Origin: Tamlana sp038148895
Lineage (GTDB): Bacteria; Bacteroidota; Bacteroidia; Flavobacteriales; Flavobacteriaceae
Direction: 5' to 3' (one strand)
NCBI GenBank assembly: GCA_038148895.1
Contig: JBBVGQ010000002.1
DNA length: 64,000 bases
Shown: positions 34,513-42,796 of the stretch, piece after piece
Layout of the letters: each line of letters begins with the position of its first letter
Position numbering within the stretch: position 1 is the first letter of the stretch
The notes under the pieces: model-generated
What the model was told of the DNA's origin: nothing
Database searches by the model: none
The model's input: only the letters and a program-made list of their open reading frames with translations
Translations under genes and position numbers: made by a program

Positions 34513-36328
34513 AAAACAACTCCAAAAACTCGAACTCACTTGGATAGGCAAAGGCGAAGAACCAAAGCTCGAACCTCGTATTCTCATAGAAAACCCAGAG
34601 TACAGCTATGGCGACCCCAATAGCCCCAATATGCTCATACACGGAGACAACCTACTTGCACTAAAAGCCCTTGAACAAGACTATGCGGGCAAAGTAAAGT
34701 GTATTTATATAGACCCTCCTTATAATACTGGCAACGCCTTTGAGCATTATGATGATGGCGTAGAACATTCGCTTTGGTTGAGTTTGATGCATTCTCGTCT
34801 TACCCATCTTCAAAAGTTGTTAGCAAATGATGGTACTATTTTAGTTCAATTAGATGACAATGAAATAGCGTATTGTAGAGTAATGATGGATGAAATATTC
34901 GGAAGACAAAATTTCATTAATCAAGTATCTGTTAAAATGAAACAGACTGCTGGTGCAAGTGGTGGTGGTGAAGATAAAAAACTAAAAAAGAATATAGAGT
35001 ATATTCTTATCTATGCTAAAAACATAACAAAATTCGAATCTTTTAACCCTGTTTATGATGAAACAGATTTGTTTGAAGTCATAAATGAAATGCGAGATGC
35101 AGGTAAAAGCTGGAAATACACAAGAGTTTTAAATGGTATTAATGAACGTGAATTTCTAAAAGACACAGTTGATGGCTCAGGTGAAGTAATTAAAATATAC
35201 CGTCATAATAACATTACCTATCAAACCATTCCTGAACTAATGAAAAAGGACAATTTAACAGAGGAAGAATGTTACGTAAAGTATTTTGATAAAATTTTCA
35301 GAGATACTAATGCACAAAGTTCAATTAGAACAAGGGTTATGGAAGCTACAGAAGGGTTAGGTGATTTCTTTTCAATTGACTATGTGCCTCGTTCAGGTAG
35401 AAATAAGAATAAAATGACAACTGTCTATTACAAAGGTAATAACAGAGACCAAATTGCTTGGCTTAGTGATATTTGTGTAAAAAAGAGAAATAGGTTAGTA
35501 AAATTAGAAAAGGCAGGCACTTACTGGGACGGTTTTCCATTAAACAACTTAACTAAAGAGGGTGGTGTAAAATTTCCAAATGGAAAAAAGCCTGAATTGC
35601 TAATAAAGAAAGTGCTTGACTTAACTACAAATGAAAATGATTTGGTTTTAGATTCATTCGCAGGTTCTGGAACAACAGCGGCAGTAGCTCACAAGATGAA
35701 CAGGAATTGGATTACGGTAGAATTAGGAGAACACGCCAAAACACATTGTTATCCACGATTTAAAAAAATAATCAAAAACGAAGACAAGGCGGGTATTACC
35801 AAAGATGTAAATTGGCAAGGTGGTGGCGGTTTCAAATTCTATACCCTTGCACCCAGTTTATTAAAGCAAGATAAGTTTGGCAATTGGGTCATAAGCCAAG
35901 AGTACAATGCTGATATGTTGGCAGCAGCAATGGCAAAGCAAGAGGGTTTTAAATACCAACCCCACGAAAGCAGCTATTGGAAACAAGGGCAAAGCAGTGA
36001 GCAAGATTTTATTTTTACTACTACCCAATTTCTAACCTTAGAAGCCTTAGACAGCATCAAAGACGAAATGCAACCAGGCGAAACATTGCTCATTTGTTGT
36101 AAGTCTTTCCAAAAAGAATGCAAAGGCAAGTTTGGCAACATCACCATCAAGAAAATTCCTTTAATGCTTTTAGGCAGATGCGAATATGGTAAAGAAGATT
36201 ATAGCTTAAATATTATCAATATGCCTGAAGAAGATAACAACGAAGATGCAGACGATAGTATAGAAGAAATCAGCGTACAAGCCATTAGAGATAAAAATAA
36301 GTCAGACGACCAAACCTCATTATTTTAA
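34502..36328 (+). CDS. type III DNA methyltransferase (Mod)
   Basis: A 608-aa beta-class amino methyltransferase. Motif IV DPPYNTG (residues 71-77) comes before motif I DSFAGSG (about 383-389), the circular order of type III Mod. Target recognition should reside in the roughly 300 residues between them. The C-terminal 120 residues are specific to this protein and acidic. It should methylate adenine (DPPY) in an asymmetric recognition site not deducible here. The gene overlaps Doc by 11 bp and lies 9 bp before Res. Confidence 0.93.
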   Translation: MSNKKQLQKLELTWIGKGEEPKLEPRILIENPEYSYGDPNSPNMLIHGDNLLALKALEQDYAGKVKCIYIDPPYNTGNAFEHYDDGVEHSLWLSLMHSRLTHLQKLLANDGTILVQLDDNEIAYCRVMMDEIFGRQNFINQVSVKMKQTAGASGGGEDKKLKKNIEYILIYAKNITKFESFNPVYDETDLFEVINEMRDAGKSWKYTRVLNGINEREFLKDTVDGSGEVIKIYRHNNITYQTIPELMKKDNLTEEECYVKYFDKIFRDTNAQSSIRTRVMEATEGLGDFFSIDYVPRSGRNKNKMTTVYYKGNNRDQIAWLSDICVKKRNRLVKLEKAGTYWDGFPLNNLTKEGGVKFPNGKKPELLIKKVLDLTTNENDLVLDSFAGSGTTAAVAHKMNRNWITVELGEHAKTHCYPRFKKIIKNEDKAGITKDVNWQGGGGFKFYTLAPSLLKQDKFGNWVISQEYNADMLAAAMAKQEGFKYQPHESSYWKQGQSSEQDFIFTTTQFLTLEALDSIKDEMQPGETLLICCKSFQKECKGKFGNITIKKIPLMLLGRCEYGKEDYSLNIINMPEEDNNEDADDSIEEISVQAIRDKNKSDDQTSLF

Positions 36329-36337
36329 AATTAGGAT

Positions 36338-39010
36338 ATGAATACAATTGCCAATAATATAAAACAACGCTTATCACTTCGTGAACCGCTTCAAGATTCA
36401 CTCGATATTGTGGCTCAACTTTGTCAAGAATTAGAGCTAAAAAAAGAAGTTGATTTAGCAGCAGAATTAGAAAAAGTAAAAGCTCATTTTCCTACTTGTA
36501 CCGATTTTGAAAGGGACTTTGTTTCCATTGCTTTTTCTATTGCCACAGGTGTAGGTAAAACCCGATTAATGGGTGCTATTGTAGCCTATTTATACTTGCA
36601 AAAAGGTGTTAAGAACTTTTTTATTTTAGCTCCCAACCTTACCATTTACGACAAACTCATAGAAGATTTTGGCAATCCTGCCTGTCACAAATATGTGTTT
36701 AATGGCATATCTGAATTTGTACACAACAGACCCGTAGTAATTACAGGCGACAACTATGCACAACAAGGTGCATTATTTTCAGATTCCGAAATTCGCATCA
36801 ATATTTTCAATATTGCCAAGTTCAATTCCGATAATAGAGGTACACGAAAAGGTGGCGTTTCTTTAGCTCCAAAAATCAAAAGACTATCAGAATATTTAGG
36901 GCAGTCCTATTGGGAATATTTATCAGGTTTGGAAGATTTAGTCATTCTAATGGACGAAGCACACCGCTACCACGCAGATGCTTCTAAAAATGCCATCAAT
37001 GAGCTAAAGCCCATTTTAGGTATAGAAATGACAGCAACCCCATTTGACGAAAAAGGCAAGCAGTTTAAAAATATAGTGTTTGAATATTCCTTAGCCCAAG
37101 CCTTGTCAGATGGCAAGTATGTAAAGAACCCGGCTATTGCCACTCGTAAGAATTTCCAAAAAGGCTCTTTAAGTGATCGTGAAGTTGAAATCATCAAATT
37201 AGAAGATGCCATAAGCATACACCAAGACACGAAAAACGAACTGGAAATCTATTCCATAAACAACGAAGTGAAATTGGTAAAACCTTTCATTTTAGTAGTT
37301 TGTAAAGACATATCCCACGCCAAAGAAATATACGAACTCATCAATACAGACGGGTTTTATGATGGCCAATACAAAGGCAAAGTGTTACAAATAGATTCAT
37401 CAACTAAGAAAGAAGAGGATATAGAGCAACAGTTTATTTCATTAGAAAGTCCAGATAATGAAATAGAAATTGTTATCCACGTAAATATGCTCAAAGAAGG
37501 TTGGGATGTAACCAATCTCTATACCATTGTGCCACTTCGTGCCGCCAATGCAGGTGTTTTAGTAGAACAAACCATTGGTAGAGGGTTAAGATTACCTTAT
37601 GAGGGCAAACGAACGGGAGTAGATAAAATTGATAAATTAACAGTAGTAGCTCACGAAAACTTCAATGCCGTTATTGAAGCAGCCCAAGACCCTAATTCGG
37701 TACTTAACAAAATGAGTTTTGTAGAAATAGCCGAAGAAGATTTATCTACCAAAACCGTAGTAATTACTTCTCAACCCGTAATGGAGCAAACCTTTGTAAA
37801 GGAGCAAGAGAAAATCAATGTCATTGTCAACCCACAAGATAAACAAAAGGCACAAAACAACTTAGATGCTAAAAAAGCAATAATCAATGTACTTCCTGAT
37901 TTTGGAAGTTTACCCGAAGTTAGAAGAGTAGAAGATTTAAGCAAAGAAGAAGTTAAGCGTAAAGTAATAAGGCAAGTAGAAAAAAACCTATCCGAAGGAC
38001 AAGGGAATCTATTTGCAGCTCAAATTGTAGAAGAAGCCAAAGTGATTTATGACACAATGGTAACAGAATACAAAAAGAATATCATTGAAATACCACGTAT
38101 GGACTTGGTGCAAGGCGAAACAAGAGCCGAGTTCAAACAATTTGATTTAGACATTACAGGGTTCAATTTCCAAGCCTTAGAGCAAGAGATTATCCGAATG
38201 GGTTTAAAAGATAAGCAAGTAGAAACACTCAAAGCAAAATCAAGCGGTTCGTATGGCAATCCTATCAAACTCATCATTGCAGAATTGATTGATTACCCAG
38301 AAATTGATTATGATGAAAATGCAGACTTATTGTATCATTTAGCCACCCAAGCCTACGAAGCTATCAAAGCCAATATAAGCAACGAAGAAGAATTGCCTTC
38401 GGCAATCTTCCAATTCAAAGCAGCCATAGCGGAAAAGGTTTATAATCAAATGAAACAGCACTTTCAGTTGCATTCAGCAGATTATGTTGCCCCAAGAGTA
38501 TTTCCATTTATACGCATAGAGCAATGGAGTTTTTCTTCATTGGTAAATGCAGGCTACAAAGACTATCGAGACATTGTGAGCCCTACGAATATGATACCTA
38601 AATATGTATTTAGAGGATTTGAAAAAGCCTGTCATTTCGAATACAAGTTTGATAGTAAAGCCGAACAAGATTTAGCCTTTGTATTAGAAAATGATGCAAC
38701 AGTTATCAAGTGGTTAAGACCAGCACCCAACCAATTCAGGATTTATTGGGATAACAACTCAAAAAGGTATGAGCCTGACTTCATTGTAGAAACTGAAAGC
38801 ACCATTTATATGCTTGAAGTAAAGCGTTCAGACCAAACCGAAGACGAAACCGTATTAGCCAAAAAAGTAGCAGCAGACCGCTTCTGCAAATACGCTTCTG
38901 AATACACAGCAGCCAATGAAGGAAAAAAGTGGGTGTATTTAATATTACCGCATAACGAAGTAAGCAGAACAGTAAGTATGAATTATTTGGCAACGAAGTT
39001 TAAAGGGTAA
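36338..39010 (+). CDS. type III restriction enzyme subunit (Res)
   Basis: An 890-aa superfamily 2 translocase-nuclease. Walker A is ATGVGKT (69-75), Walker B/DEAH DEAH near 204-208, then TATPF, and a motif VI (QTIGRGLRL). The C-terminal nuclease of the PD-(D/E)xK type is visible in PDF and LEVKR (about 813-829). With Mod it cleaves DNA after collision or sliding between two unmodified sites. It ends the six-gene operon; no same-strand gene follows within 1.3 kb. Confidence 0.94.
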   Translation: MNTIANNIKQRLSLREPLQDSLDIVAQLCQELELKKEVDLAAELEKVKAHFPTCTDFERDFVSIAFSIATGVGKTRLMGAIVAYLYLQKGVKNFFILAPNLTIYDKLIEDFGNPACHKYVFNGISEFVHNRPVVITGDNYAQQGALFSDSEIRINIFNIAKFNSDNRGTRKGGVSLAPKIKRLSEYLGQSYWEYLSGLEDLVILMDEAHRYHADASKNAINELKPILGIEMTATPFDEKGKQFKNIVFEYSLAQALSDGKYVKNPAIATRKNFQKGSLSDREVEIIKLEDAISIHQDTKNELEIYSINNEVKLVKPFILVVCKDISHAKEIYELINTDGFYDGQYKGKVLQIDSSTKKEEDIEQQFISLESPDNEIEIVIHVNMLKEGWDVTNLYTIVPLRAANAGVLVEQTIGRGLRLPYEGKRTGVDKIDKLTVVAHENFNAVIEAAQDPNSVLNKMSFVEIAEEDLSTKTVVITSQPVMEQTFVKEQEKINVIVNPQDKQKAQNNLDAKKAIINVLPDFGSLPEVRRVEDLSKEEVKRKVIRQVEKNLSEGQGNLFAAQIVEEAKVIYDTMVTEYKKNIIEIPRMDLVQGETRAEFKQFDLDITGFNFQALEQEIIRMGLKDKQVETLKAKSSGSYGNPIKLIIAELIDYPEIDYDENADLLYHLATQAYEAIKANISNEEELPSAIFQFKAAIAEKVYNQMKQHFQLHSADYVAPRVFPFIRIEQWSFSSLVNAGYKDYRDIVSPTNMIPKYVFRGFEKACHFEYKFDSKAEQDLAFVLENDATVIKWLRPAPNQFRIYWDNNSKRYEPDFIVETESTIYMLEVKRSDQTEDETVLAKKVAADRFCKYASEYTAANEGKKWVYLILPHNEVSRTVSMNYLATKFKG

Positions 39011-39020
39011 AGTATGATTA

Positions 39021-39047
39021 TAAAAAAGGGAGTCTTTCGACTCCCTT
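39021..39047 (-). terminator. intrinsic terminator of the HNH gene
   Basis: A perfect 9-bp stem (39026-39034 with 39039-39047) with a 4-nt loop. On the minus strand it is followed by six T. It lies between the convergent Res and HNH genes, 6 bp beyond the HNH stop. Confidence 0.85.
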
Positions 39048-39052
39048 AAATT

Positions 39053-39367
39053 TTATGCAGCTTTTACCTTGCAAGACCAATGAGGCCAATTATCAGATTT
39101 ACTTCTGTTATTCTCCCATTGCAAAGGTTGCAAATTATACAAAGCATCAGAACCTCCTAAACTGGAAGGTTTAATATGGTCAATCTCCCATCCATATTCA
39201 GAATTTGTATTTCCATACTGTGACCTTGTCATCCAAGCTCCGCAAGAATCTTTTCTGTATAGATTAGAATCATAACCCACTACAATTTGTCCTTTTTGCC
39301 ATACGGCATTTACTGTACTTTCGTCAAATGATCCGCCACTTGACTTTCTGTTAAAAAAATAATTCAT
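39053..39367 (-). CDS. HNH endonuclease
   Basis: A 104-aa HNH nuclease. Asp63-His64 (EIDHIKP), Asn78 (LYNLQPL) and a following WENN (His replaced by Asn) make the beta-beta-alpha metal motif. There is only one Cys at residue 42, and no zinc-binding CxxC pair. It lacks a DNA-binding domain beyond the motif. It is encoded opposite to the Res gene, with an AGGTTAACCT palindrome (39409-39418) upstream. It might be part of the defence cargo or of DNA processing of the element. Confidence 0.85.
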   Translation of the reverse strand: MNYFFNRKSSGGSFDESTVNAVWQKGQIVVGYDSNLYRKDSCGAWMTRSQYGNTNSEYGWEIDHIKPSSLGGSDALYNLQPLQWENNRSKSDNWPHWSCKVKAA

Positions 39368-39408
39368 TTTTTATAAAATTTTATATTACTAAAATCCTAT
39401 TCAGGTAT

Positions 39409-39418
39409 AGGTTAACCT
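39409..39418. promoter_or_regulatory. 10-bp palindrome before the HNH gene
   Basis: AGGTTAACCT is a perfect 10-bp palindrome 42 bp upstream of the HNH start, enclosed in a looser dyad (CAGG at 39402-39405 with CCTG at 39416-39419). A possible operator. Confidence 0.35.
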
Positions 39419-39454
39419 GGTACGAATTATTTAGCATAAATAAAAAAATATGTT

Positions 39455-39575
39455 TATCTTTGCTAAACAATAAAAGGGAAATAATCAGGGTGAAGTAGCC
39501 CGATTTGATTGCCGACACAGCATAAAATATTCCCATAGAAAAGCGAGACTGGTACCAACAATCTCGTTTTTTTTT
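39455..39575 (+). ncRNA. candidate small structured RNA between the HNH and hypothetical genes
   Basis: An exact -7 box TATCTTTG (39455-39462) is followed by no ORF but by structured sequence: an outer stem gggaa/ttccc (39476-39480 with 39530-39534), an inner stem (39488-39491 with 39498-39501), and a terminator-like stem cgaga/tctcg (39544-39548 with 39562-39566) before ten T. A transcript would be about 105 nt, antisense to the two minus-strand genes' intergenic space. The -33 region is weak. Confidence 0.4.
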
Positions 39576-39576
39576 T
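39544..39576 (+). terminator. intrinsic terminator of the candidate small RNA
   Basis: A 5-bp stem (39544-39548 with 39562-39566) with an inner ggtacc element, followed by ten T (39567-39576). It lies next to the 3' end of the minus-strand gene at 39578. Confidence 0.6.
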
Positions 39577-39577
39577 G

Positions 39578-39961
39578 TTATTTTCTTTCCTTCTTCTTTA
39601 TCACTCTTTTTATTAGTTTGTACATTTTTTCTCCTTCGTATTCAAAATCTACAATATCGTAGATAATTTTTTCATTCCTATAGTCAATACCGAAGCTATC
39701 AAAAAGTGCTTTCGTATTAATATAAAAATAATTACCAGCCTTACTTAGCTTAAATGCACTCTCTTGTGCATTTTCATTAACGACTACATAAAGATTTTCA
39801 TCCTCTTTATCTTCTTCATTAATTGCTATACTTACTGTCTTATCTGTACTTAAAGATAATTTGTCAATTGCATTACTACTAAAACCAAGTTTACCTGTTT
39901 TATGTATTGCACATTTTACATTCTTATCAATATCCTCTGATTTTATAAACTTCAATTTCAT
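39578..39961 (-). CDS. hypothetical protein of the element
   Basis: A 127-aa soluble protein, Lys- and Glu-rich, ending in a very basic tail (KKKERK). No motif is recognised and there is no signal peptide. On the minus strand a TATATTTG -7 box lies at 39973-39966, just 4 bp before the ATG, so the transcript would be near-leaderless. Two CTCTCTTGTATG repeats lie further upstream (40045-40056, 40108-40119). Function unknown. Confidence 0.65.
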   Translation of the reverse strand: MKLKFIKSEDIDKNVKCAIHKTGKLGFSSNAIDKLSLSTDKTVSIAINEEDKEDENLYVVVNENAQESAFKLSKAGNYFYINTKALFDSFGIDYRNEKIIYDIVDFEYEGEKMYKLIKRVIKKKERK

Positions 39962-39965
39962 TTTA

Positions 39966-39973
39966 CAAATATA
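39966..39973 (-). promoter_or_regulatory. -7 element of the hypothetical gene
   Basis: On the minus strand the sequence is TATATTTG, ending 4 bp before the ATG at 39961. TTG lies about 23 nt further upstream. A second TATATTTG occurs at 40085-40078. Confidence 0.45.
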
Positions 39974-40044
39974 TATCTTTTCTTTTAATTATCATACAAC
40001 TTCTTTTTATCAATTTATAAACAGTTATTAACATTTAAAAATTG

Positions 40045-40119
40045 CTCTCTTGTATGTTTATTTAATTTTTCACTTCGCAAATATATTGATATATTTTTAA
40101 ATATTCACTCTCTTGTATG
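40045..40119. repeat. 12-bp direct repeats
   Basis: CTCTCTTGTATG at 40045-40056 and 40108-40119, exactly 63 bp apart, upstream of the minus-strand gene. The second TATATTTG -7 box lies between them. Confidence 0.6.
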
Positions 40120-40505
40120 CTTCCTTAACACTCAAATTAGATATTTATACGGAAAAAAGACCCACCCAGCCACCGCACAAAACACGGCTTATGCACTGCC
40201 AACCGCACAAATGCGTAAGCATTCACGAACACCTTATAAAAAATAAAATTGTCGTGAGTAATGCCAACGCTTCAGTGCATACTATGGTACTGCCGCCATT
40301 TTTAAACTGTCATACTTTTTGTGTGGGCTGTTCTCCACGCTATACAGCACATTGCTTTTTTGTTTAAAGCATATTTTTTTTAGCGGTATAAACTAAAAAA
40401 GCAAAGAGCTGTTGCCAACCCTCCACAGCCCAAACAAAAAGCCGCTACATTCCAACCACCACCACCATTTCGCTTATGCCAGTATTAAAAATGTCGGAAG
40501 CTACA

Positions 40506-40595
40506 TTAACATAATGTGGCATTATAGTACTGCCTTTTCCCCTGCTTATGCAAGCATCCAACCGCACAGTCAGTCCTATAATAACATTATGTTAA
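40506..40595. repeat. 11-bp perfect inverted repeat
   Basis: TTAACATAATG at 40506-40516 and its complement at 40585-40595, with 68 bp between, inside the repeat-rich non-coding region. Confidence 0.6.
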
Positions 40596-40693
40596 GTATC
40601 CAGCACCATAGCTGTCCTTGTCAGTCCAGAGCCGTGTTTTTACCAACCGCACCCACCCTAAGAACCACAATTCCCCACCACCCTTTCAGCGGT

Positions 40694-41026
40694 CAGAAAA
40701 AAAATAAACTATGATATTTAGTGTCGGCTTTTAGTAGGTACTATTCCGTTTCTCTACATAGCACCCACTACAGCCTAATACGCCAGCAAGAGTAGTGCCT
40801 TCTCTCCATTCCACGATACCCAACGCATTATTCCATTACGCAATCCGTATGCTTTCCCCAACGCAATAAAACTTTGCAGAAATGTAAAGATTGCAAAGTT
40901 TGCAACCCTGCAAAAGCATACAGTATTTCTCCATTCCATACCCAAGCAATCGTTCCATTTCGTTCAGTCACCACACTTGCCACACACCAGCCACCGCACA
41001 AATAAGGTATAGTTTATTTTTTTCTG
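40694..41026. repeat. inverted repeat pair bounding 300 bp
   Basis: The 18-mer at 40694-40711 (CAG, eight A, TAAACTA) and the 17-mer at 41010-41026 are reverse complements except for one base of length in the homopolymer. They enclose about 300 bp without a gene. Confidence 0.5.
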
Positions 41027-41333
41027 GTCATTATACCCCCATTGGAATTGAAAAGAAGAAGTATCAACTAAGATTAGAATTATAAGAGATGTTTTAACAA
41101 AAAGAATAAAAAAGGAAGCAAAAATAGGTGGCTACAATTGGCCCTTCAAGTTCAAGCCCTACGGGTTTTTAAAAAAATCTCCATCCGCCTTTGGCAGGAT
41201 AGTATTTTTTCAAAAAAACTTGCTTGTCCAATCTCCACCACCTGATGAGATGGCTTTCTTTTTTTTTCGTTTTTTTCTTTGTCAAAAAATTTTTTGTCAG
41301 AGGGGATTTCGGAGCAAACAAAATCATCTCAAA

Positions 41334-41759
41334 ATGGCAAAATTCTCACTTAAAACGTACAGCCCAAAAGCTCTAATAAATGAGCCACATTTTTACATCC
41401 TATGCAAAGGAAACAACAGCGGAAAACCACTTTCCGAGCCTTGCCCAAATTGCTTTGTTTTAACAGCCAAAACCGAAGAAGAAAAGCAGTTTTTTTACTC
41501 GCTTTGTTTCGGCTTATGGAAGGCAAAATCCTTTGAATATTTCTTAAAAGGTTCTGTTATTCCATTTATTACCATTGGCGATTGCAAACAAGCCATAAAT
41601 AATGGATTAGAGCAAGCCAAAAACGATTTAAAAGGCTTCAATAAGTCAGTAAAGGCATTAGAAATTTTAGAGCAGCAAGAGAAAAAATACAAAGAAACTT
41701 TGCTACTTATCAATGATGCCAAAAGGGCTATTTTTTACCGTTACATCAAAAGAAGGTAA
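41334..41759 (+). CDS. DUF6943-like hypothetical protein
   Basis: A 141-aa protein starting at the ATG 41334 (MAKFSLKTYSP); a longer frame from 41220 would add 38 Phe-rich residues that do not look like protein. The core (HFYILCKGNNSGKPL, then PCPNCF, then SVIPFI) matches my memory of the DUF6943 family, common in mobile elements of Bacteroidota. It has a C-x-x-C pair (PCPNCF) that might bind metal. Function unknown. Confidence 0.75.
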   Translation: MAKFSLKTYSPKALINEPHFYILCKGNNSGKPLSEPCPNCFVLTAKTEEEKQFFYSLCFGLWKAKSFEYFLKGSVIPFITIGDCKQAINNGLEQAKNDLKGFNKSVKALEILEQQEKKYKETLLLINDAKRAIFYRYIKRR

Positions 41760-41842
41760 AAAACCTTTCCTATGGTTGTCTTATGGTTTAGGTACACTTA
41801 TTTAAACCTTATTTAACCATTATAGGAAAAAAGGTGCAAACG

Positions 41843-41872
41843 AAAAAAGCCCACTCAATATGAGCAGGCTTT
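41843..41872 (-). terminator. intrinsic terminator of the 41911 gene
   Basis: AAAGCC (41846-41851) pairs with GGCTTT (41867-41872), with an inner CTCA/TGAG stem. On the minus strand the stem is followed by six T. It lies 38 bp beyond the stop of the minus-strand gene. Confidence 0.75.
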
Positions 41873-41910
41873 CCCGATTTTCCGAAATCATCTAATCCAC
41901 TGATGAAGAA

Positions 41911-42714
41911 TTAGAATATCTTGGCTACTTTCATTGCGTTTCCTTGAGCAAATAAGTAGTAGTTTGAGTTTACTTCCTGATAAAATTCCACCGCCAACAC
42001 ATTAACAACCGACACATCCGCAGAAATAGTAGGAGAACCCGGTAAAGTACTTACAACACTAATCGCACCAGTTACAGCATTTACAGGGAGATACCCTGAA
42101 TCTTGCACATCTGTTAAGCCGTTTGTAGTACCGTCTTTTGGCTCATAAACTCCAGTAGTACTGTTATATTCAAAATCCGACAATACAGCAATAGCATTGA
42201 TGATTTTGAAATGAGTAGCACCAGCAGGAATATACATTCTATCCAAAGGATTAAACGAAGAAATATCTAAAGTTGAACTATCCCTCGCAGCAGTTGGAGT
42301 AATGGTATAAGGAGCGTTAAAAGCACCATTGAAAGCAGTGTACTTGTTAAACTCAAAACCATCTAAGTATTGAGGAGCAACCGTTACTAAAATGGCTCTT
42401 TGCCCTCTTGCCTCTGAACCATCTTCCAGATTGATTTTTTTCATTATTGCGGTTATCCTTCCTGTAACTTGGCTATCGCCATTGTTTCGGATTAAACCTG
42501 CAATACTTGTTCTTAGGGATTTACCTGCAATTGCACTTCCGCCAAATTCGTTCATATTCTCACGAGTTCTTTTGAAAGCTGGATCAGTTGCAATTTGTTC
42601 AGCAGATGGACCACCTGATAATCCTGCAAAGTCGCCTTGCAGTCCTTTAATTTTGAAATGGCGAACTCCGCCCATTGTTCCAGAGTATCGCATTAGACCT
42701 GTTTGTCGAGCCAT
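41911..42714 (-). CDS. hypothetical protein, MARQ-type
   Basis: A 267-aa protein, rich in Gly, Ala, Thr, Ser and Asn, poor in Lys at the C-terminus and without Cys. The opening (MARQTG, then GTMGG, then HFKIKG) recalls a large family of unknown function often found in Bacteroidota mobile elements. There is no signal peptide or membrane segment. The beta-rich look could suit a structural or self-assembling protein. It is transcribed opposite to its neighbours and has its own terminator at 41843-41872. Confidence 0.75.
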   Translation of the reverse strand: MARQTGLMRYSGTMGGVRHFKIKGLQGDFAGLSGGPSAEQIATDPAFKRTRENMNEFGGSAIAGKSLRTSIAGLIRNNGDSQVTGRITAIMKKINLEDGSEARGQRAILVTVAPQYLDGFEFNKYTAFNGAFNAPYTITPTAARDSSTLDISSFNPLDRMYIPAGATHFKIINAIAVLSDFEYNSTTGVYEPKDGTTNGLTDVQDSGYLPVNAVTGAISVVSTLPGSPTISADVSVVNVLAVEFYQEVNSNYYLFAQGNAMKVAKIF

Positions 42715-42746
42715 AATATTATGCTTTTATACGTTAAAAATTTAGT

Positions 42747-42756
42747 GTAAATTTAC
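42747..42756. promoter_or_regulatory. palindrome between divergent genes
   Basis: GTAAATTTAC is a perfect 10-bp palindrome in the 82-bp gap between the 41911 gene (minus) and the SNase gene (plus). A possible operator. Confidence 0.3.
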
Positions 42757-42796
42757 GACATAAATAACTGTTAATCAATTACTTAAATGGTGCAAT

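Larger units (their letters stand above)
40120..41333. other. repeat-rich non-coding region, possible replication or transfer origin
   Basis: Over 1.2 kb without a credible gene; the short plus-strand reading frames are Cys/His/Pro-rich and match nothing. The plus strand is rich in A and C. Short motifs recur: CCACCGCACAAA, CAACCGCACA and GTACTGCC, each at two or three sites. Dyads include an 8-bp IR at 40187-40194/40213-40220 (one G-T pair), AATGC/GCATT at 40210-40223, an 11-bp perfect IR at 40506-40516/40585-40595 with ATAATG/CATTAT inside (40511-40525), and an IR of 17-18 bp at 40694-40711/41010-41026. This looks like an origin-type region, but no function is proven. Confidence 0.45.

Noticed and set aside
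34502..36328. Phase-variable Mod gene
   Set aside because: I found no long homopolymer or tandem tract in the coding sequence that could slip.
29763..39010. Assignment of the operon to DISARM or BREX
   Set aside because: The SNF2 helicase and methyltransferase suggested DISARM, but no DrmA, DrmB or DrmC-like protein is present; BREX would need PglX, PglZ and BrxC, which are absent.
40694..41026. Insertion sequence bounded by the inverted repeats
   Set aside because: There is no transposase frame between the repeats and no target-site duplication at their outer edges.
40113..41085. Three open frames of 64-100 aa on the plus strand (40113-40367, 40412-40714, 40891-41085)
   Set aside because: They are rich in His, Cys, Pro and Ser, have no family likeness, and lie on repeats and dyads; the sequence looks non-coding.
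40120..41333. CRISPR array in the repeat-rich region
   Set aside because: The repeats are short, irregularly spaced and diverged, without uniform spacers or nearby cas genes.
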